Assembly: GCA_038526275.1 (NCBI GenBank)
Contig: JBCBGY010000162.1
Coordinates: 1 to 10,223 of the forward strand
DNA from: 188UL27-1 sp038526275
GTDB taxonomy: Bacteria; Pseudomonadota; Alphaproteobacteria; Rhodobacterales; Rhodobacteraceae
Direction: 5' to 3'
DNA length: 10,223 bases
The position numbers were made by a program, and so were the translations under genes. Positions 6,328-10,223 of this stretch are shown here, in pieces. The notes beneath the pieces are model-generated. The model saw only the letters and a list, made by a program, of their open reading frames with translations. It was not told where the DNA came from and did not search any database. Numbering within the stretch: the stretch's first letter is position 1; the number at the start of each line of letters is the position of its first letter.

Positions 6328-6755
6328 CGACGCAGGACCTTCAGTGCTTGGGTTTTGACATAGTCATAGCGAGGCGGAGAGATGAACTCCCTCAATAACT
6401 CTTCCCCTTCACTGTGGTAGTGGGTCAAGGCGTAGCTTCCGGGTGGGTGGGACTCCGTCGGTACCACCGCCGATGCGCCCGACATCAGACTGACGGCTTG
6501 CAACGGACAGGATCCCAAATATTCGATGAACAAATAGACTTTGGGATATTGCCCGACCAATGGCCCAAACGAGATGCCTAAGATCTCGGAACCGTCTCTA
6601 CCGGGCAAAGCATCTCGGATCTCATATCGTTGCGGTCCTGCCAGAACGATATCATGCCATGCGCCAGGGGGGCAGGCCATGGCTGCCATCGAACTTAACA
6701 AGCAAAGCAAAACGGCTCCGAGCCTAGCCGCAAATCGCCTGGGCTGTTGAACCAA
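6324..6755 (-). CDS. Small secreted protein of unknown function upstream of cobB
   Basis: I do not recognise the family. The in-frame ATG farthest upstream (6962) would run through most of the preceding gene in another frame, with no secretion signal near its start. A TTG at 6755-6753 gives 143 residues and a textbook signal peptide: VQQPRRFAAR, hydrophobic core LGAVLLCLLSSMAAMA, cleavage before CPPGAW. GGAAGA (6764-6759) lies close upstream of TTG. Later ATGs (in SSMAAMA) would remove the signal. AMAC is not a good lipobox, so a soluble periplasmic protein is more likely than a lipoprotein. The mature part of about 118 residues has two Cys (at its N-terminus and in YLGSCPLQ) and a His-rich stretch THYHSEGEE. 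It overlaps the upstream gene by 32 nt and cobB by 4 nt. The exact start is uncertain. Confidence 0.65.
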   Translation of the reverse strand: MVQQPRRFAARLGAVLLCLLSSMAAMACPPGAWHDIVLAGPQRYEIRDALPGRDGSEILGISFGPLVGQYPKVYLFIEYLGSCPLQAVSLMSGASAVVPTESHPPGSYALTHYHSEGEELLREFISPPRYDYVKTQALKVLRR

Positions 6756-7032
6756 AGTTCTTCCATTTCTTCCAGAAAGCCTCGTTGCTCGCCCGATCCG
6801 ATTGACGCGTATCCTGGGCCCGCTGGGGTTCAGAGAAAAACTTGGCCCCCTTACGTTGGTCTCGGCTGGTGAGCGTCTGATCCGCCACATACTGCAGACA
6901 CCGGCAAAGTTCGCGCGAGGCCGGTCTGTCCGAGTTGATGCAGGCACGTTCGATGGTACCACGGGCAGAGACCCCTTGGACGGCTGCGACTAAGATCAGC
7001 CCTGTTGCCAGGGCCAAGAGTAAAGGCTTCAT
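6724..7032 (-). CDS. Small secreted protein, conserved Rhodobacteraceae type (sometimes labelled arginine transporter)
   Basis: The product is 102 residues. ATG 7032-7030 has GGAG (7042-7039) at 6 nt spacing. The N-terminus MKPLLLALATGLILVAAVQG with VSA is a clear signal peptide, with cleavage likely near residue 23. The mature part holds C31, C43, C45 and C101, which may form disulfides. It also contains VADQTLTSRDQRKGAKFF and a stretch rich in basic and aromatic residues, FWKKWKNFG. I recall similar short proteins in this bacterial family, some carrying the name arginine transporter, but nothing here (no membrane segments beyond the signal, no binding domain) supports transport. It is the first gene of the minus-strand unit leading to cobB, and its 3' end overlaps the next gene. 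A symmetric element (7059-7101) lies 27 bp upstream of its start. Confidence 0.8.
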   Translation of the reverse strand: MKPLLLALATGLILVAAVQGVSARGTIERACINSDRPASRELCRCLQYVADQTLTSRDQRKGAKFFSEPQRAQDTRQSDRASNEAFWKKWKNFGSTAQAICG

Positions 7033-7058
7033 CTGCTGCTCCGCTTATCACGTCCGAC

Positions 7059-7101
7059 TTTGCGCCGGTTTCTGCACAGTTTGTGCAAAAATGGGCGCAA
7101 A
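7059..7101. promoter_or_regulatory. Concentric 43-bp dyad element between divergent genes
   Basis: Two nested inverted repeats share exactly the same centre, base 7080. The outer arms are TTTGCGCC (7059-7066) and GGCGCAAA (7094-7101). The inner arms are TGCACA (7073-7078) and TGTGCA (7082-7087) around GTT. The intervening 6-nt blocks on either side do not pair. It could be an operator for a dimeric or tetrameric regulator. In RNA of either strand it could form a hairpin with a 6x6 internal loop, 27 nt before the minus-strand start. A related TTTTGTGCGCC follows near 7133. Confidence 0.5.
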
Positions 7102-7257
7102 CTCAATTCACTTATCTGCGTTAGGCCCAAGTTTTGTGCGCCCACGGGTCGGCAGCCCCCGACGTTCTGATAGGTGCGACATTTACCAGGAAATTGACGA
7201 TTTGCCTCAGACAGGCCCCAATTCGCCAGTAACGCCTCGGAAAGACCCGGAGGTATC

Positions 7258-8853
7258 ATGCGACTGGTTTTTCTCATCATTTCATTTTCAATCATGTCCG
7301 CCGCTGTATCGGCCAAAACGGCAAAAGAAACGGTGCGTGACCTCGTCTTGCAAGGAAGTTTCGAAGCGGTTGAGGCGAGGTTTGCCGACGCCCATGCCGC
7401 TTCGCTCGAAGGCTCGATTGACTATGAAGAGTTGCGGGAAATGTCTCGCGTCTTTAGTGTGACTGACCCGCGGGTCTGGGAGTTTTCAGAAGCTTGGCTC
7501 GAAAAGTATCCTGGTTCGCCTTATGCCCATGCTGCCAACCTTTGGTTACATTATGCGGCTGGTGTTTTGGTCGTCAGATTTGGTGACAATCAAACGAACT
7601 GGCCGGCGGCGCGCGAGCTGTTTTATTCGCACATGCAATGGGCTCTTTACCATGCGGATGCGGCCAGTAGGGCAGCGCCCGACTACATTCCCGCAACCGA
7701 TGGTATTTTGAGGTTGCAGCGGTATCTGCACATGATGCCGCAGGACGCGTTCTGGGATTATCTGGATAGCGTTATGGACCTCACACCGTCCTATGGCTCG
7801 CTCCTGCGGGCCAGTTGGTCGATTGTTACGGAAACGGGCGAAGGACATTTCGATGATCCCGTCGTTTTGCAGTTTTGCGAACGTTTTGCCGCGCGCGTGG
7901 CGAATAAAGAAGGCTACACTCCCGAAATTTGCCGAGCCGATATCGCCTTGGAAGGTCGTCAGTGGGAGCCGATGAAAAATCTGTATGAGGCTCTCGAAAA
8001 GTCGGAACATCCCATTCTCCAAGACAATAAGGTCTTTATTGCATCGAAGAGTGGTGGAACACCATTCGACCAAGACCTGGAAGACTATCTTTCGGAAAGC
8101 GATAACACGGACGTCAAAGCGGCGGATTGGTATGCAAGTTCCCGGCCAACGGCGAAGGCTTTCCTGCTGTATGAGAAGGTCTACAACCAGGCGATTGAAA
8201 GAGCGCGCCGAGAGCTGGAATTCGACCCCTACAATCCTTGGCTGATCGACTATTTGCTCCGCACATCTCATCCGGGGATGATGGCTATTGAAGAGCCGAT
8301 TTCTCGGGAGGAACGCTGGCGTCTGCTGTTCCGAAAGCTTGTGGTCAGCCCCTATGATTCGTGGACCTGGCGCGCTCTGGCCCACGTGCTTCGGCAAGAT
8401 GAGCATGGAGAGGATCTTTCGAAAACTGAATGGTTAGAAATCGCCGCGCCGTACTTTTCCAATATGGTCACCTTTGGTCAGCACACACTGGACGTTCTGG
8501 TGGACTATCGATGGAATTTCCTCGGCGAACTGGACCGTATCGATCGCGACCTGAACCGGAAAAAGATTACGCCGGTTCAAGCGGAGTTGGCCCGGGATCC
8601 CCTTCAATGTCCCTATATTAGGCTATCGCGCCTGATCGAATGGCAATGTACCCGCTATCAGATCACCAATACCCATGAATGTGAGGTGATGGGCCCGACG
8701 GATCCGCTCCTTCAGCGCCTGATTGACAGGTCGGCCAGAGGGGGCGAATGCCGGACCGAACGGACAGCTCCGATCGAAGATCTGTTCTACACGGAACAAG
8801 TGGTCGAGATGCCGCGACATGAAGACATCATGAGCGTCACCATCAAACGTTGA
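7258..8853 (+). CDS. Large secreted helical-repeat protein, DUF4034-like (tentative)
   Basis: The product is 531 residues. ATG 7258 follows GGAGG (7249-7253) at 4 nt. Residues 1-19 form a signal peptide (MRLVFLIISFSIMSAAVSA, cleavage before KT), so the protein is probably periplasmic. The rest is rich in predicted helices with many Trp and Tyr. It has TPR-like pieces such as VRDLVLQGSFEAVEARFADA (27-46), TDPRVWEFSEAWLEKYPGSP (69-88) and AELARDPLQC near the C-terminal third. The first two resemble what I remember of DUF4034 proteins; that assignment is from memory and unsure. Four Cys fall in the last 80 residues (C451, C464, C475, C498) and may form disulfides. No catalytic motif is recognisable. 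It looks less GC-rich by eye than lepA next to it. A long antisense open frame inside it is a composition shadow. Confidence 0.8.
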   Translation: MRLVFLIISFSIMSAAVSAKTAKETVRDLVLQGSFEAVEARFADAHAASLEGSIDYEELREMSRVFSVTDPRVWEFSEAWLEKYPGSPYAHAANLWLHYAAGVLVVRFGDNQTNWPAARELFYSHMQWALYHADAASRAAPDYIPATDGILRLQRYLHMMPQDAFWDYLDSVMDLTPSYGSLLRASWSIVTETGEGHFDDPVVLQFCERFAARVANKEGYTPEICRADIALEGRQWEPMKNLYEALEKSEHPILQDNKVFIASKSGGTPFDQDLEDYLSESDNTDVKAADWYASSRPTAKAFLLYEKVYNQAIERARRELEFDPYNPWLIDYLLRTSHPGMMAIEEPISREERWRLLFRKLVVSPYDSWTWRALAHVLRQDEHGEDLSKTEWLEIAAPYFSNMVTFGQHTLDVLVDYRWNFLGELDRIDRDLNRKKITPVQAELARDPLQCPYIRLSRLIEWQCTRYQITNTHECEVMGPTDPLLQRLIDRSARGGECRTERTAPIEDLFYTEQVVEMPRHEDIMSVTIKR

Positions 8854-8878
8854 CCGGCCCCCGGTTCCCTTCCATATC
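8850..8878 (+). promoter_or_regulatory. Putative lepA promoter overlapping the upstream stop codon
   Basis: TTGACC (8850-8855, five of six -35 matches) includes the TGA stop of the preceding gene. After 17 bp comes CATATC (8873-8878), a weak -10 that ends 6 nt before the lepA ATG (8885). The 17-bp spacer contains part of a small perfect stem, ACCGG-CCC-CCGGT (8853-8865). Only AGG (8879-8881) resembles a Shine-Dalgarno, and it is too close to the ATG. Confidence 0.35.
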
Positions 8879-8884
8879 AGGCCA

Positions 8885-10223
8885 ATGACTGACCTGACCC
8901 ATATCCGCAATTTCTCGATCGTGGCCCATATTGACCACGGAAAGTCGACGCTCGCTGACCGGCTGATCCAGCTCACCGGCACCGTGGCCGAGCGGGACAT
9001 GAAAGAGCAGCTGCTCGACAGTATGGATATCGAGCGGGAGCGGGGGATTACGATCAAGGCCAACTCCGTCCGGATCGAGTATCCGGCGAAGGACGGTCAG
9101 ACCTACATTCTGAACCTGATCGACACACCGGGCCACGTGGATTTCGCCTACGAGGTGAGCCGGTCGATGCAGGCCGTTGAAGGGTCGCTTCTGGTGGTCG
9201 ACGCTTCGCAAGGGGTCGAGGCCCAGACGCTCGCCAATGTCTACCAAGCCATTGACGCCGATCACGAAATCGTCCCGGTTCTGAACAAGGTCGACCTGCC
9301 CGCCGCCGACTGCGACCGCGTGGCTGAGCAGATCGAAGACGTGATCGGCATTGACGCTACGGACGCGATCCAGATCTCTGCCAAGACCGGCATCGGCATC
9401 CCTGACGTGCTGGAGGCCATCGTGCAGCGCCTGCCTGCGCCTGAAGGCAACCGCGACGCGCCGCTGAAGGCCATGCTGGTTGATAGCTGGTACGACCCTT
9501 ACCTGGGCGTGGTCGTCATGATCCGCGTTATGGACGGTGTGATCAAAAAGGGCGACCGCATCCGCATGATGCAGACCGGCGCCACCTACCCCATTGACCG
9601 TTTGGCTGTTCTACGGCCTGAAATGGAGAATATCGCTGAACTTGGTCCCGGCGAGATCGGTGTGCTGACGGCCTCGATCAAGCAGGTTCGCGACACCCGT
9701 GTGGGGGACACGATCACCCACGAGAAACGCCAGACCACGGACCCGCTGCCGGGCTTCAAGCCCGCCCAGCCGGTGGTATTCTGTGGCCTTTTCCCGGTCG
9801 ACAATGCGGAATTCGAAGACCTGCGGGACGCGATTGAAAAGCTCGCCTTGAATGATGCGAGCTTCAGTTTCGAGATGGAAACCTCCGCCGCCCTCGGTTT
9901 TGGCTTCCGCTGCGGCTTCCTGGGGCTGTTGCATCTGGAGGTGATCCGCGACCGGATCGAGCGCGAGTTCAATATTGAACTGATCACCACCGCGCCTTCG
10001 GTCATCTACCATGTCCATATGAAGGACGGGTCGATGATGGAACTGCACAACCCCGCCGACATGCCCGACATGACGCTGATCGACCATATCGAGGAGCCCC
10101 GGATCAAGGCGACGATCCTGGTGCCGGATGATTATTTGGGCGACGTGCTGAAGCTCTGCCAGGATCGCCGGGGCATTCAGGAGGACCTGACCTATGCGGG
10201 CAGCCGCGCCATGGTGGTTTATG
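8885..10223 (+). CDS. lepA: Elongation factor 4 (LepA), N-terminal three quarters
   Basis: LepA is a ribosome-associated GTPase related to EF-G that acts in translation or ribosome assembly, in the cytosol or at the membrane. From ATG 8885 the frame is open for 446 codons to the window edge; the full protein is about 600 residues. All G motifs are present: G1 AHIDHGKST (14-22), switch I RERGITIKAN (51-60), G3 DTPGH (80-84), G4 NKVD (134-137) and G5 SAK (165-167). Domain II follows (LVDSWYDPYLGVVVMIRV), then the LepA-specific region with LGFGFRCGFLGLLHLEV and APSVIYHV. Domain V has begun (DYLGDVLKLCQDRRG) before truncation; the LepA-specific C-terminal domain is missing. In many bacteria lepA precedes lepB; what follows here is outside the window. 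Confidence 0.98.
   Translation, partial: MTDLTHIRNFSIVAHIDHGKSTLADRLIQLTGTVAERDMKEQLLDSMDIERERGITIKANSVRIEYPAKDGQTYILNLIDTPGHVDFAYEVSRSMQAVEGSLLVVDASQGVEAQTLANVYQAIDADHEIVPVLNKVDLPAADCDRVAEQIEDVIGIDATDAIQISAKTGIGIPDVLEAIVQRLPAPEGNRDAPLKAMLVDSWYDPYLGVVVMIRVMDGVIKKGDRIRMMQTGATYPIDRLAVLRPEMENIAELGPGEIGVLTASIKQVRDTRVGDTITHEKRQTTDPLPGFKPAQPVVFCGLFPVDNAEFEDLRDAIEKLALNDASFSFEMETSAALGFGFRCGFLGLLHLEVIRDRIEREFNIELITTAPSVIYHVHMKDGSMMELHNPADMPDMTLIDHIEEPRIKATILVPDDYLGDVLKLCQDRRGIQEDLTYAGSRAMVVY

Noticed and set aside
7073..7091. Inner stem plus A-run read as an intrinsic terminator
   Set aside because: The A-run follows the stem on the plus strand, so T residues precede the stem on the minus strand. Neither orientation gives stem then T-tract.
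7546..8406. Long open frame antisense to the large secreted protein (286 codons)
   Set aside because: There is no ribosome site or domain, and the sense frame has a signal peptide and a good Shine-Dalgarno.
1..10223. A mobile element, defence system, CRISPR array, tRNA or integration site
   Set aside because: I found no transposase, integrase, restriction, Cas or toxin-antitoxin frame, no terminal repeats and no tRNA-like fold; gene content is mainly core.

Overview
The window reads as chromosome of a GC-rich alphaproteobacterium, most likely of the Rhodobacteraceae/Roseobacter group. The best single clue is a [2Fe-2S] ferredoxin that closely resembles Rhodobacter capsulatus ferredoxin VI. 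The XseA and LepA sequences and a short secreted family known to me from this group agree with that. This is inference from protein resemblance; no marker rRNA is present. A run of exactly 100 N (5531-5630) shows that this is a scaffolded draft assembly.

Left part (1-2940): the 3' end of a molybdenum hydroxylase large subunit (isoquinoline 1-oxidoreductase beta / xanthine dehydrogenase family) is followed by a strong GC hairpin. Next come a putative promoter, an fdxE-like ferredoxin gene, and a secreted FG-GAP/VCBS-type protein with calcium-binding loops. The last of these meets purD (purine synthesis, opposite strand) tail to tail with no base between the two stop codons.

Middle (2941-5530): a 204-bp divergent region holds a possible 31-codon leader ORF whose stop overlaps the purD start as ATGA, and a 10-bp inverted repeat with a 90-bp spacer. 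Rightward from it run a small orphan ABC/AAA-type ATPase and xseA (exonuclease VII large subunit). xseA has no Shine-Dalgarno but has a promoter-like sequence ending 6 nt before its ATG.

Right of the gap (5631-7032, minus strand): a tightly packed three-gene unit, transcribed leftward. It encodes a short secreted protein, then an overlapping second secreted protein, then a CobB-type sirtuin whose stop codon lies in the gap. Upstream of it, between divergent genes, is a concentric 43-bp dyad element (7059-7101). The rest of that 225-bp spacer (7102-7257) shows only the Shine-Dalgarno of the next gene.

Right end (7258-10223): a long secreted helical-repeat protein (DUF4034-like, tentative) and then lepA (elongation factor 4), cut by the window edge. 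lepA also lacks a clear Shine-Dalgarno and has a promoter-like sequence overlapping the upstream stop codon.

Most of the window is core metabolism and housekeeping (purD, xseA, lepA, cobB, ferredoxin) with uncharacterised secreted proteins between. I see no tRNA, rRNA, CRISPR, insertion sequence, phage gene or toxin-antitoxin pair, and no evidence of an exotic multi-gene system. The more interesting signals are regulatory: the dyad, the purD leader ORF, and the two possibly leaderless genes.
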